Part shown: positions 54,028 through 61,801 of the stretch, in pieces
How positions within the stretch are numbered: the first letter of the stretch is position 1
Layout: the number at the start of each line of letters is the position of its first letter
From: Riemerella anatipestifer_F
Lineage (GTDB): Bacteria; Bacteroidota; Bacteroidia; Flavobacteriales; Weeksellaceae
Strand: one strand, 5' to 3'
Assembly: GCF_037861325.1 (NCBI RefSeq)
Contig: NZ_JAFELW010000007.1
DNA length: 64,000 bases
Position numbers and translations under genes: made by a program
Notes under the pieces: generated by a model
What the model was told of the DNA's origin: nothing
The model's input: the letters and a program-made list of their open reading frames with translations, nothing else
Databases searched by the model: none

Positions 54028-54110
54028 GGGGAGATACCAGAGTGGCCAAATGGGACGGACTGTAACTCCGTTGTCGTGAGACTTCGCAGGTTCGAATCCT
54101 GCTCTCCCCA
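54028..54110 (+). tRNA. tRNA-Tyr (anticodon GTA)
   Basis: An 83-base class II tRNA with a long variable arm. GGGGAGA (54028-54034) pairs with TCTCCCC (54103-54109), with GTA in the anticodon loop (ACTGTAACT) and a T-arm of CAGGTTCGAATCCTG. Confidence 0.93.
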
Positions 54111-54140
54111 CATTTTTTTTAAAAAAAGTATTTGAAATAT

Positions 54141-54171
54141 TTGCGAGTTTAAATAAAAGTTTTTAAATTTG
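54141..54171 (+). promoter_or_regulatory. promoter of tRNA-Gly
   Basis: TTG (54141-54143), a 20-base spacer and TAAATTTG (54164-54171), 33 bases upstream of the tRNA. Confidence 0.6.
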
Positions 54172-54204
54172 CACACCGTTACCAACAAAGTAATAAAATT
54201 AAAT

Positions 54205-54277
54205 GCGGAAGTAGCTCAGTTGGTAGAGCGTCAGCCTTCCAAGCTGAATGTCGCGGGTTCGACCCCCGTCTTCCGCT
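54205..54277 (+). tRNA. tRNA-Gly (anticodon TCC)
   Basis: A 73-base cloverleaf. GCGGAAG (54205-54211) pairs with CTTCCGC (54270-54276). The anticodon loop CTTCCAA reads TCC. T-arm GCGGGTTCGACCCCCG. Confidence 0.93.
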
Positions 54278-54282
54278 CTAAG

Positions 54283-54313
54283 AAATCACAACCATTGCGG
54301 CTTGTGATTTTTT
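54283..54313 (+). terminator. intrinsic terminator between tRNA-Gly and tRNA-Thr
   Basis: AAATCACAA (54283-54291) pairs with TTGTGATTT (54302-54310), followed by a T run. It lies only a few bases before tRNA-Thr (GGT), which has no visible promoter of its own. Confidence 0.75.
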
Positions 54314-54318
54314 TATAA

Positions 54319-54390
54319 GCCGATATAGCTCAGCGGTAGAGCGCTTCCTTGGTAAGGAAGAGGTCTCGGGTTCAAGTCCCGATATTGGCT
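54319..54390 (+). tRNA. tRNA-Thr (anticodon GGT)
   Basis: A 72-base cloverleaf. GCCGATA (54319-54325) pairs with TATTGGC (54383-54389), one G-T pair. The anticodon loop TTGGTAA reads GGT, decoding ACC and ACU. Confidence 0.93.
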
Positions 54391-54393
54391 CTG

Positions 54394-54421
54394 AATCTCT
54401 CAGTAATGAGAGATTTTTTTG
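54394..54421 (+). terminator. intrinsic terminator after the tRNA cluster
   Basis: AATCTCTCA (54394-54402) pairs with TGAGAGATT (54407-54415) around GTAA, with a T run after it. Confidence 0.8.
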
Positions 54422-54451
54422 TTTTTATTAGTTTCTCATTGTAGGGTTTAT

Positions 54452-54459
54452 TATTTTTG
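54452..54459 (+). promoter_or_regulatory. -7 promoter element of pyrD
   Basis: TATTTTTG, a TAnnTTTG match, 24 bases before the ATG. No -33 TTG at the usual spacing. Confidence 0.45.
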
Positions 54460-54483
54460 TAAATCTAATAAATCCTAATAAAA

Positions 54484-55506
54484 ATGTATAAAACAGTCAT
54501 TCGTCCGTTATTATTTCGTTTTGACCCAGAAGGGGTTCATCATTTTACCTTTAAGTTTATAAAAACTCTTTTTAAGATACCGTTTATTTCTTCTTTAGTG
54601 AGTTCTCGCTATGTGATAGAGAATCCCAGATTAGAAAGGGAGGTTTTTGGATTAAAGTTTAAAAATCCTGTGGGGTTAGCGGCTGGATTTGATAAGGATG
54701 CTAAGTTATACAACGAGCTTTCGTCTTTTGGGTTTGGTTTTATAGAAATAGGAACCATTACACCTAAGCCTCAACCAGGGAATGATAAACAAAGATTATT
54801 TAGATTGAAGGAAGATGAAGCGGTTATAAATAGAATGGGATTCAATAATGGAGGAGTAGATGAAGCAGTAAAAAGATTGAAAAAAAATAAGGGGGGAGTG
54901 CTTATAGGTGGAAACATAGGGAAGAATAAAGTTACCAATAATGATAATGCAGAGGAAGATTATATTATATGCTTCAATGCACTCTATGATTATGTAGATT
55001 ATTTTGTAGTGAATGTTAGCTCTCCTAATACACCTAATTTAAGAGATTTACAGGAGAAAGAACCACTTACAAAATTATTGAAGCTACTTCAACTGGAAAA
55101 TCAAAAGAAAATAAAACAGAAACCTATTTTGTTAAAAATAGCTCCCGACCTTACAGATTCTCAACTTTTGGATGTGATTGATATTGTCAAGACAACAAAT
55201 ACAGCGGGAGTTATAGCTACTAATACAACTATAAGTAGGGAAAACCTGAAGTCAAATTTAAAATCTGAAGTTGGGGGATTGTCTGGTAAACCTCTTCGAG
55301 AAAGAGCAACGGAGGTAATTAAATTTCTGTCAGAAAAAAGCGGAGGTGCTTTTCCTATTATTGGGGTTGGGGGAATCCATTCTGAAGAAGATGCTTTAGA
55401 AAAAATAAAAGCTGGAGCTACCTTGGTACAGCTTTATACTGGTTTTATATATGAGGGACCAGCCTTAGTAAAAAGGATAAATAAGAAGATTTTATCAGAA
55501 CTGTAG
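54484..55506 (+). CDS. pyrD: dihydroorotate dehydrogenase (quinone), class 2
   Basis: Oxidises dihydroorotate to orotate in pyrimidine synthesis and passes electrons to the quinone pool. The 340-residue protein has the membrane-associating N-terminal extension of class 2 enzymes, the FMN-binding GLAAGFDKDAKL, the catalytic Ser in NVSSPNTPNLRDLQ (about 178), and GVGGIHSEEDALEKIKAGA near the end. It sits between the tRNA cluster and tuf, which are usually adjacent in relatives. Confidence 0.94.
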   Translation: MYKTVIRPLLFRFDPEGVHHFTFKFIKTLFKIPFISSLVSSRYVIENPRLEREVFGLKFKNPVGLAAGFDKDAKLYNELSSFGFGFIEIGTITPKPQPGNDKQRLFRLKEDEAVINRMGFNNGGVDEAVKRLKKNKGGVLIGGNIGKNKVTNNDNAEEDYIICFNALYDYVDYFVVNVSSPNTPNLRDLQEKEPLTKLLKLLQLENQKKIKQKPILLKIAPDLTDSQLLDVIDIVKTTNTAGVIATNTTISRENLKSNLKSEVGGLSGKPLRERATEVIKFLSEKSGGAFPIIGVGGIHSEEDALEKIKAGATLVQLYTGFIYEGPALVKRINKKILSEL

Positions 55507-55597
55507 AAGTTATATATTTATATGTTTTTTGAAATATTGATTATAAGTGAAAAATATAGATTAAAATTAGGATGATAAAATTTTAATGAAAATGTTT

Positions 55598-55624
55598 TTG
55601 TTTTCAAAAAAAATACTATATTTG
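55598..55624 (+). promoter_or_regulatory. tuf promoter
   Basis: TTG (55598-55600), a short 16-base spacer and TATATTTG (55617-55624). The leader of about 45 bases is A-rich and unstructured. Confidence 0.55.
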
Positions 55625-55675
55625 CAGACCGAAAAGGGATAAAATTAAAAATTAGTAAAATTAAATATTAAAATC

Positions 55676-56863
55676 ATGGCAAAGGAAACGTTTAATCGTA
55701 ACAAACCGCACTTAAACATTGGTACTATTGGTCACGTAGACCACGGTAAAACTACCTTGACTGCGGCTATTTCTAAAGTATTAGCAGATAAGGGTCTTGC
55801 TGAAGTGAAAGATTTCTCTTCTATTGACTCTGCTCCAGAGGAAAAAGAAAGAGGTATTACAATTAATACTGCTCACATTGAGTATGAAACTGAAAACAGA
55901 CACTACGCTCACGTAGACTGTCCTGGTCACGCCGACTATGTTAAGAACATGGTAACTGGTGCTGCGCAGATGGATGGTGCTATCCTAGTGGTAGCTGCTA
56001 CTGATGGTCCTATGCCTCAGACAAGAGAGCACATCTTATTATGTCGTCAGGTAAATGTACCTAGAATTGTAGTATTCATGAACAAAGTGGATATGGTAGA
56101 TGATCCAGAACTTCTTGAGCTTGTTGAGCTTGAAGTAAGAGATTTACTTTCTACTTATGAATATGATGGAGATAACTCTCCAGTAATCCAAGGTTCTGCT
56201 TTAGGTGCTCTTAACGGAGAAGCTAAGTGGGTAGCTACTGTAGATGCTTTAATGGAAGCGGTAGATACTTGGATTGAGCAGCCAGTAAGAGATCAAGATA
56301 AGCCATTCTTGATGCCAATCGAAGATGTATTCTCTATTACAGGTAGAGGTACTGTAGCAACTGGTAGAATTGAGTCTGGTGTTATCAATACTGGTGATCC
56401 TGTAGATATCGTAGGTATGGGAGATGAGAAGTTAACATCTACTGTAACTGGGGTTGAGATGTTTAGAAAAATCTTAGATAGAGGTGAAGCTGGTGATAAC
56501 GTAGGATTACTTTTAAGAGGTATCGAAAAAACAGATATCAAGAGAGGTATGGTTATCGCAAAACAAGGTTCTGTAACTCCACACAAAAAATTCAAAGCAG
56601 AGGTTTATATCCTTTCTAAAGAAGAAGGTGGTCGTCACACTCCTTTCCATAACAAATATCGTCCTCAGTTCTATGTAAGAACTACAGACGTTACAGGTGA
56701 AATTTTCTTACCAGAAGGAGTAGAGATGGTAATGCCTGGTGATAACTTAACTATTACTGTAGAATTATTACAACCAATCGCTCTTAACGTAGGTCTTAGA
56801 TTTGCAATTAGAGAAGGTGGTAGAACTGTAGGTGCAGGTCAGGTAACTGAAATCCTAGACTAA
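55676..56863 (+). CDS. tuf: elongation factor Tu
   Basis: Brings aminoacyl-tRNA to the ribosome. The 395-residue protein has the G1 loop GHVDHGKTT (about 19-27), the switch 1 region ERGITINTAH, DCPGHADYVKNM (G3), NKVDMVDD (G4) and SALGALNG (G5). Domains 2 and 3 follow in full. Codon use is strongly biased, as expected for a very highly expressed gene. It ends in a terminator. Confidence 0.98.
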   Translation: MAKETFNRNKPHLNIGTIGHVDHGKTTLTAAISKVLADKGLAEVKDFSSIDSAPEEKERGITINTAHIEYETENRHYAHVDCPGHADYVKNMVTGAAQMDGAILVVAATDGPMPQTREHILLCRQVNVPRIVVFMNKVDMVDDPELLELVELEVRDLLSTYEYDGDNSPVIQGSALGALNGEAKWVATVDALMEAVDTWIEQPVRDQDKPFLMPIEDVFSITGRGTVATGRIESGVINTGDPVDIVGMGDEKLTSTVTGVEMFRKILDRGEAGDNVGLLLRGIEKTDIKRGMVIAKQGSVTPHKKFKAEVYILSKEEGGRHTPFHNKYRPQFYVRTTDVTGEIFLPEGVEMVMPGDNLTITVELLQPIALNVGLRFAIREGGRTVGAGQVTEILD

Positions 56864-56886
56864 TCCTAGTTCTAAAACAATAAATA

Positions 56887-56935
56887 AAAGAGCTTTCAGA
56901 TAAATGAAAGTTTTCTGAGGGCTCTTTATTTTTAT
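56887..56935 (+). terminator. terminator after tuf
   Basis: AAAGAGC (56887-56893) pairs with GCTCTTT (56921-56927) around a long loop that holds a second hairpin (CTTTCA/TGAAAG), with T-rich sequence after it. tRNA-Trp follows within 20 bases and no new promoter is seen, so read-through is likely. Confidence 0.65.
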
Positions 56936-56946
56936 TAAATTAACTT

Positions 56947-57017
56947 ACGGGCATCGTCCAATGGTAGGATACCGGTCTCCAAAACCGTTGATCTGGGTTC
57001 GAATCCTAGTGCCCGTG
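56947..57017 (+). tRNA. tRNA-Trp (anticodon CCA)
   Basis: A 71-base cloverleaf. ACGGGCA (56947-56953) pairs with TGCCCGT (57010-57016). The anticodon loop CTCCAAA reads CCA. Its place between tuf and secE is the widespread bacterial order. Confidence 0.94.
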
Positions 57018-57030
57018 CAAATTGTTTAAA

Positions 57031-57237
57031 ATGAGTTCGTTAGTAAGCTTTTTAAAAGATTCGTATATAGAGTTTAAAGATAAGGTGGAATGGCCTAAGT
57101 GGGTAGATTTACAATCTTCTACTACAGTTGTTGCTGTATCTACTTTGATATTAGCTTTGTTTACTTTTGGTGTTGATACTCTTTTTAGTAGATCAATCAA
57201 TAATCTTTTTAGTTTACTTATTAACTTGTTTAATTAA
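57031..57237 (+). CDS. secE: preprotein translocase subunit SecE
   Basis: A 68-residue translocon subunit. The N-terminal amphipathic helix with ELKDKVEWPKW-type segment (EFKDKVEWPKWVDLQ) precedes one membrane helix (about 35-55), as in single-helix SecE proteins. The frame could begin with TTG at 57022, but ATG 57031 is chosen. tRNA-Trp is 13 bases upstream and nusG follows. Confidence 0.93.
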   Translation: MSSLVSFLKDSYIEFKDKVEWPKWVDLQSSTTVVAVSTLILALFTFGVDTLFSRSINNLFSLLINLFN

Positions 57238-57256
57238 TTTAAATTGTTTTTATCCG

Positions 57257-57799
57257 ATGAGTGAGCTTAAATGGTATGTGCTGAAAGCAGTAAGCGGACA
57301 GGAAAATAAAGTGAAGAGCTATATAGAAAATGAAATCCAAAGATTTAAGTTAGAGGATTTTGTTTCTCAGATAGTTATTCCTATGGAGAAAACAATTCAA
57401 ATGAGAAATGGAAAGAAGGTGCAAAAAGAAAAACCTTACTATCCTGGTTATTTAATGGTGGAAGCTAATCTTACGGGAGAAGTGCCTCATATTATAAAGA
57501 ATATACCAGGTGTTATTTCTTTTCTGAGCCTTACTAAAGGAGGAGATCCTGTTCCTATGAGAAAGTCTGAGGTAAATAGAATGTTAGGTAGGATGGATGA
57601 GTTGTCACAGTTTGCTACAGATGTTGATATTCCTTATGTAGTAGGAGAGAGTGTTAAGGTGATCGATGGACCTTTTAATGGATTTAATGGAACGATAGAG
57701 AAGATTCATGAGGATAAAAAGAAATTAGAGGTTATGGTTCTTATCTTCGGTAGAAAAACACCTCTTGAGCTTAATTATATGCAAGTAGAAAAAATATAA
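57257..57799 (+). CDS. nusG: transcription termination/antitermination factor NusG
   Basis: A 180-residue factor that binds RNA polymerase and couples it to ribosomes or Rho. The NGN domain begins LKWYVLKAVSGQENKV and the KOW domain contains GPFNGFNGTIEKIHEDKKKL cut at GPFNGFNGTIEKI. The upstream extension to 57167 overlaps secE and is rejected. It ends just before an intrinsic terminator that separates it from rplK. Confidence 0.96.
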   Translation: MSELKWYVLKAVSGQENKVKSYIENEIQRFKLEDFVSQIVIPMEKTIQMRNGKKVQKEKPYYPGYLMVEANLTGEVPHIIKNIPGVISFLSLTKGGDPVPMRKSEVNRMLGRMDELSQFATDVDIPYVVGESVKVIDGPFNGFNGTIEKIHEDKKKLEVMVLIFGRKTPLELNYMQVEKI

Positions 57800-57816
57800 A
57801 CTTGTGTTTTTAGAGT

Positions 57817-57853
57817 AAAAAAACCACTTCAAAATAACGAAGTGGTTTTTTAA
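57817..57853 (+). terminator. intrinsic terminator after nusG
   Basis: AACCACTTC (57822-57830) pairs with GAAGTGGTT (57839-57847), flanked by A and T runs. Confidence 0.85.
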
Positions 57854-57874
57854 TTTTAAAAAATATAAATTTAT

Positions 57875-57905
57875 TTGTATGCTAAAAAAAAAATATATAA
57901 TTTTG
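57875..57905 (+). promoter_or_regulatory. rplK operon promoter
   Basis: TTG (57875-57877), a 20-base spacer and TAATTTTG (57898-57905). Transcription should begin near 57912. Confidence 0.65.
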
Positions 57906-57911
57906 CACCTC

Positions 57912-57973
57912 ATAATCTGAGAAGAAGTGTATTCAGGTGAGAGAGTTACATTTTCTACTTAAACTCAGGTTAT
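57912..57973 (+). promoter_or_regulatory. structured leader of the rplK-rplA-rplJ-rplL operon
   Basis: ATAATCTGAG (57912-57921), at the predicted 5' end, pairs over ten base pairs (one G-U) with CTCAGGTTAT (57964-57973), enclosing a purine-rich loop region that can fold further. The remaining 50 bases to the ATG are A/U-rich. A closed stem at the exact 5' end suggests a binding site for L1 or another ribosomal protein of the operon, which is inference. Confidence 0.5.
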
Positions 57974-58026
57974 TAAAAAGAATGCTTCCACATTTTTTAT
58001 ATTTTTAATTTTTTTAAAAAACAAAC

Positions 58027-58470
58027 ATGGCAAAGAAAGTCTTTAAAATGGTTAAGCTCCAGGTGAAAGGTGGTGCTGCTAATCCTTCACCTCCAGTAGG
58101 ACCTGCTTTAGGTTCTGCAGGGGTAAATATCATGGAGTTTTGTAAGCAATTCAACGGAAGAACTCAGGATAAACCAGGACAGGTATTACCTGTAGTAATT
58201 ACAGTGTATGAAGATAAATCATTTGATTTCGTAATTAAAACTCCTCCTGCAGCTGTGCAGCTTTTGGAAGCTTCTAAAGTGAAAAAAGGTTCAGGACAGC
58301 CTAACAGAGAGAAAGTAGGTAGCGTATCTTGGGAGCAAGTACAGAAAATAGCAGAAGATAAGATGTCAGATTTAAACTGCTTCACTCTTGATTCTGCAAT
58401 GAGTATGGTTGCTGGTACAGCTAGATCTATGGGATTAAAGGTAACAGGAACTAAACCTACTAACGCTTAA
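58027..58470 (+). CDS. rplK: 50S ribosomal protein L11
   Basis: A 147-residue L11 with the N-terminal LQVKGGAANPSPPVGPALGSAGVNIMEF region cut at NPSPPVGPALGSAGVN (about 18-33), the site next to thiostrepton binding, and the C-terminal rRNA-binding domain ending GTARSMGLKVTG. First gene of the L11-L1-L10-L12 operon. Confidence 0.98.
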   Translation: MAKKVFKMVKLQVKGGAANPSPPVGPALGSAGVNIMEFCKQFNGRTQDKPGQVLPVVITVYEDKSFDFVIKTPPAAVQLLEASKVKKGSGQPNREKVGSVSWEQVQKIAEDKMSDLNCFTLDSAMSMVAGTARSMGLKVTGTKPTNA

Positions 58471-58481
58471 AATTAAATCAA

Positions 58482-59174
58482 ATGGCAAGATTAACTAAAA
58501 AGCAAAAAGAAGTTTCTACTAAGATAGAAAAAAATAAGTTTTACACCCTTGAAGAAGCTTCGGCTTTAGTAAAGGAGGTAAGTACTGCAAAGTTTGATGC
58601 TTCTGTAGATATCGCTGTGAGATTGGGTGTTGACCCGAGAAAAGCGAATCAAATGGTAAGAGGGGTTGTTTCTCTTCCTCATGGAACAGGTAAAGATGTT
58701 AAAGTTCTAGCTTTAGTAACTCCAGATAAGGAAGCTGAAGCAAAAGAAGCAGGTGCAGATTTTGTAGGTCTTGATGAGTATCTAGAGAAAATCAAAGGTG
58801 GTTGGACAGATGTGGATGTTATTGTTACTATGCCTGCTGTAATGGGGAAATTAGGTCCTCTAGGTAGAGTGTTAGGTCCAAGAGGTCTTATGCCAAACCC
58901 TAAATCAGGAACTGTAACTATGGAAGTAGGAAAGGCGGTTTCTGAGGTTAAGGCTGGTAAAATAGACTTTAAAGTGGATAAGTATGGTATCGTACATGCT
59001 GCTATAGGTAAGGTGTCTTTTGATGCTGAAAAAATTAAAGAAAATGCCCAAGAATTGGTGCAGACTTTAATAAAACTTAAGCCTACAGCTGCTAAAGGAA
59101 CTTATATGAAGAGTATTTACATCTCTCCTACAATGGGACCTGGTATAGCAATCGATACTAAATCTGTAAACTAA
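58482..59174 (+). CDS. rplA: 50S ribosomal protein L1
   Basis: A 230-residue L1 with the signature GPRGLMPNPKSGTVT (about 128-142) and the two-domain layout. L1 often represses its own operon by binding the leader mRNA. It starts 11 bases after rplK. Confidence 0.98.
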   Translation: MARLTKKQKEVSTKIEKNKFYTLEEASALVKEVSTAKFDASVDIAVRLGVDPRKANQMVRGVVSLPHGTGKDVKVLALVTPDKEAEAKEAGADFVGLDEYLEKIKGGWTDVDVIVTMPAVMGKLGPLGRVLGPRGLMPNPKSGTVTMEVGKAVSEVKAGKIDFKVDKYGIVHAAIGKVSFDAEKIKENAQELVQTLIKLKPTAAKGTYMKSIYISPTMGPGIAIDTKSVN

Positions 59175-59187
59175 AATCTGTAAGACA

Positions 59188-59691
59188 ATGACTAAAGAAG
59201 AAAAAGTATTAGTAATACAAGAGATAAAAGAATTGCTACAAGATGCTAAGAATGTATATGTAGCAAGCCTTGAAGGAATGAATGCTTCTGCGACTTCAGA
59301 TTTTAGAAGAAGAGCCTTCAAGAATAATATTAAGTTAAAAGTAGTAAAAAATACTTTACTTAGAAAAGCAATGGAGCAAATGGAAGGAGTAGATTACTCT
59401 GAGATGTTTGCAACATTTAAAGGTAATTCTGCTTTAATGATTTCAGAGACGGCTAATGCTCCTGCTAAGCTGATTAAAGACTTTAGAAAAAATGCAGAAT
59501 TTCCTGCGCTAAAAGCAGCTTACTTAGATGAAACATTCTATATTGGAGATGACAAACTAGGTGCTCTTGCAAGTCTTAAGTCTAAGGAAGAGATGCTTGG
59601 AGAAATCATTGGATTACTTCAGTCTCCAATCAGAAATATTCTTTCTGCTCTTCAAAATCAAGACAAAATGAAGGAAGAAGGTGCTGAGTAA
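59188..59691 (+). CDS. rplJ: 50S ribosomal protein L10
   Basis: A 167-residue stalk-base protein. The N terminus TKEEKVLVIQEIKELLQDAKNVYV cut at EIKELLQDAKNVY, FRRRAFKNNIKLKVVKNTLLRKA cut at LKVVKNTLLRKA (about 52-63), and the C-terminal helix LLQSPIRNILSALQNQ that binds L12 dimers. Only 13 bases separate it from rplA, so there is no separate L10 leader. Confidence 0.97.
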   Translation: MTKEEKVLVIQEIKELLQDAKNVYVASLEGMNASATSDFRRRAFKNNIKLKVVKNTLLRKAMEQMEGVDYSEMFATFKGNSALMISETANAPAKLIKDFRKNAEFPALKAAYLDETFYIGDDKLGALASLKSKEEMLGEIIGLLQSPIRNILSALQNQDKMKEEGAE

Positions 59692-59764
59692 GCCTTTTTC
59701 ACTGATTAACAAAGAAACACTCAAAAAATAATATAAATCGTTTAACAACAAAAACATTAAGAAA

Positions 59765-60133
59765 ATGTCAGATTTAAAAAATTTAGCGGAAACGCTTGTA
59801 AACCTTACAGTAAAAGATGTAAATGAATTAGCTCAAATTCTTAAAGATGAGTACGGTATCGAACCTGCTGCTGCTACAGTAGTTGCTGCTGCTGGTGGTG
59901 CTGGAGAAGCTGCTGAAGAAAAAACTGAGTTTGATGTAATATTAAAATCAGCTGGAGCTTCTAAATTAGCTATCGTTAAGTTAGTAAAAGATTTAACAGG
60001 TGCTGGTCTTAAAGAAGCTAAAGATATCGTAGATGGTGCTCCTGCTCCAATTAAAGAAGGAGTTTCTAAAGACGAAGCTGAGGCTCTTAAAAAGCAACTA
60101 GAAGAAGCTGGTGCAGAAGTAGAGTTGAAGTAA
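59765..60133 (+). CDS. rplL: 50S ribosomal protein L7/L12
   Basis: A 122-residue stalk protein with the N-terminal dimerisation domain, an Ala-rich hinge (about 36-50), and the C-terminal domain with KTEFDVILKSAGASKLAIVKLVKDLTGAGLKEAKDIVD cut at KLAIVKLVKDLTGAGLKEA, which recruits elongation factors. rpoB does not follow; a long perfect hairpin does. Confidence 0.98.
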   Translation: MSDLKNLAETLVNLTVKDVNELAQILKDEYGIEPAAATVVAAAGGAGEAAEEKTEFDVILKSAGASKLAIVKLVKDLTGAGLKEAKDIVDGAPAPIKEGVSKDEAEALKKQLEEAGAEVELK

Positions 60134-60150
60134 TAATATTTTAAATAAAA

Positions 60151-60191
60151 CCAAAAGAAGGCTACAACAAACTGTTGTAGCCTTCTTTTGG
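60151..60191 (+). terminator. 19-bp perfect hairpin after rplL
   Basis: A perfect 19-bp inverted repeat (60151-60169 with 60173-60191) around an AAC loop, 17 bases after the rplL stop. The T stretch lies within the stem's 3' arm (TTCTTTTGG) rather than after it, so it may be a processing or pause site as well as a terminator. Confidence 0.75.
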
Positions 60192-60273
60192 CATAATGTT
60201 TGTGATCTAACAAGAATGTTTAAAATAATTCAAATTTTTAAATGGAATTAAGTTACAAAAATTCACGAATAGT

Positions 60274-61782
60274 ATGAAAAAAATAAAAATATATTCTTTA
60301 GGGCTTTTCCTTTGTTTTATTGGACAGCCATTTTTTTCCCAGAGTATAGATTCTGATGGAGATGGTGTTGCAGATATTATAGATTTAGATTCTGATAATG
60401 ATGGGATTCCAGACTCTATTGAGAAAAAATTTTGCAATCTACCAAACAATCCTACTAGTAGTGCTACAGGAACTGGAGCTTATAAAGGGCAATTGGTTTT
60501 CTTTGATTGGTCTGGTGCTACACTGAATAGTACTACGGGAACAATAAGTCGTTCTACAACTTTAAATGGAGTTACTTATACTGCTACTATTTCAGGGTTT
60601 ACAGGAAATACATCTTTTGTTGGTAATGATATAGATGCTTGGGCTGGTAATTCAGGTATAGCAGGATTGTATAATTTTGGTGGAGCAGCTTTTAGGGAAG
60701 GTTTTTATTCTAAACCTGAGCCTTTGAATCCCAATAGGAAAGCTTCATTTAATGTGACTTTTACTAGTTCAGATCCTAGAATACGATTTCAAATCATACC
60801 GATGGATACGGAAACTACTTTTTTGGATATAGAAAGGATTATATTTAGAACTAACGGAACACCATTTTCTTTTTTGGAGGATAATGGGGCGGCTTATACT
60901 ATAACAGGCGTAGGGACACAAACTTTAGTATATACAAATACCGAGCAGCAGAGAACCGCTAGTGGAAGATATGGTAACGCTCTATTTGCATCGGATGCTA
61001 CGGTGTTGAATGTTACGATGGAATGGATTAATGGAGGTAAAGGAGGGCAAGGAGTTGCTTTTGCAATTAGACCTTATTGTGATATAGATGGAGATGGTTT
61101 GCCAAATTATTTGGATTTAGATTCAGATTCGGATGGGTGTCCAGATGCTGTAGAGGGGGCAGACGATGTAAATATGACCCATTTAGCAACTGCCGATATG
61201 ACGGTGCCTTTTGTTGCTAGAAAATGGTCTATCATAGCTAATGCAAAAGGGAAGGTATCTACTACAGGTACGGATATAGTGTCTAGTCAGAGTTCCGCTT
61301 TGGGAGTTCCAGAGATAGTGAATACAGCTGTGAACAATTCTTCTTCAATTCAAGGGGTAGCACATGTGGATACGATGCCTGTAGGGCAAGGCTTAAATAA
61401 TAATGCACCTTATGATGCTTCAATTAATGATAGATGTTTTTGTACATTGAAAAATGTTAATCCATCATCAACTCCATTAGAAACCAAAGTTGGTATTACG
61501 GCGTTGGGGAGGGCTGGAAGTACAGATGTGGATAATTGGCCTATGTCTAGAGTTGGTGGACATATTGCACTAGAATCTAATACTAAAGGGTTCACAATTA
61601 CAAGAATGAGTACAGTTGAAATTCAAGCAATAACAAATCCTGTTATAGGAATGATGGTTTATGATACTACTGAGAATTGTTTAAAGGCTTATGTTGAGAC
61701 ACAGTCTTCTCCAAGTATTGTAAGAGGCTGGAAATGTATGAATAAAGCTGGGTGTCCGCAGGGTGAAGTATTTAATAAATAA
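60274..61782 (+). CDS. secreted surface protein with calcium-binding thrombospondin type 3 repeats
   Basis: A 502-residue exported protein. The signal peptide ends at about residue 23 (FFSQS). Two Asp-rich segments of the thrombospondin type 3 type follow: DSDGDGVADIIDLDSDNDGIPD (about 26-47, shown here as DSDGDGVAD and DSDNDGIPD) and DIDGDGLPN with DSDSDGCPD (about 270-290). The middle is beta-rich. The C terminus has GMMVYD followed by KCMNKAG. It is first in an island of surface proteins. No canonical type IX C-terminal signal is evident. Confidence 0.75.
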   Translation: MKKIKIYSLGLFLCFIGQPFFSQSIDSDGDGVADIIDLDSDNDGIPDSIEKKFCNLPNNPTSSATGTGAYKGQLVFFDWSGATLNSTTGTISRSTTLNGVTYTATISGFTGNTSFVGNDIDAWAGNSGIAGLYNFGGAAFREGFYSKPEPLNPNRKASFNVTFTSSDPRIRFQIIPMDTETTFLDIERIIFRTNGTPFSFLEDNGAAYTITGVGTQTLVYTNTEQQRTASGRYGNALFASDATVLNVTMEWINGGKGGQGVAFAIRPYCDIDGDGLPNYLDLDSDSDGCPDAVEGADDVNMTHLATADMTVPFVARKWSIIANAKGKVSTTGTDIVSSQSSALGVPEIVNTAVNNSSSIQGVAHVDTMPVGQGLNNNAPYDASINDRCFCTLKNVNPSSTPLETKVGITALGRAGSTDVDNWPMSRVGGHIALESNTKGFTITRMSTVEIQAITNPVIGMMVYDTTENCLKAYVETQSSPSIVRGWKCMNKAGCPQGEVFNK

Positions 61783-61801
61783 AATTGATAATTAGCATAA
61801 T

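Noticed and set aside
53871..54188. A 105-codon minus-strand frame with GFEPTTPRL-like sequence.
   Set aside because: It runs antisense through tRNA-Thr and tRNA-Tyr. This kind of frame is a well-known false gene call on tRNA clusters.
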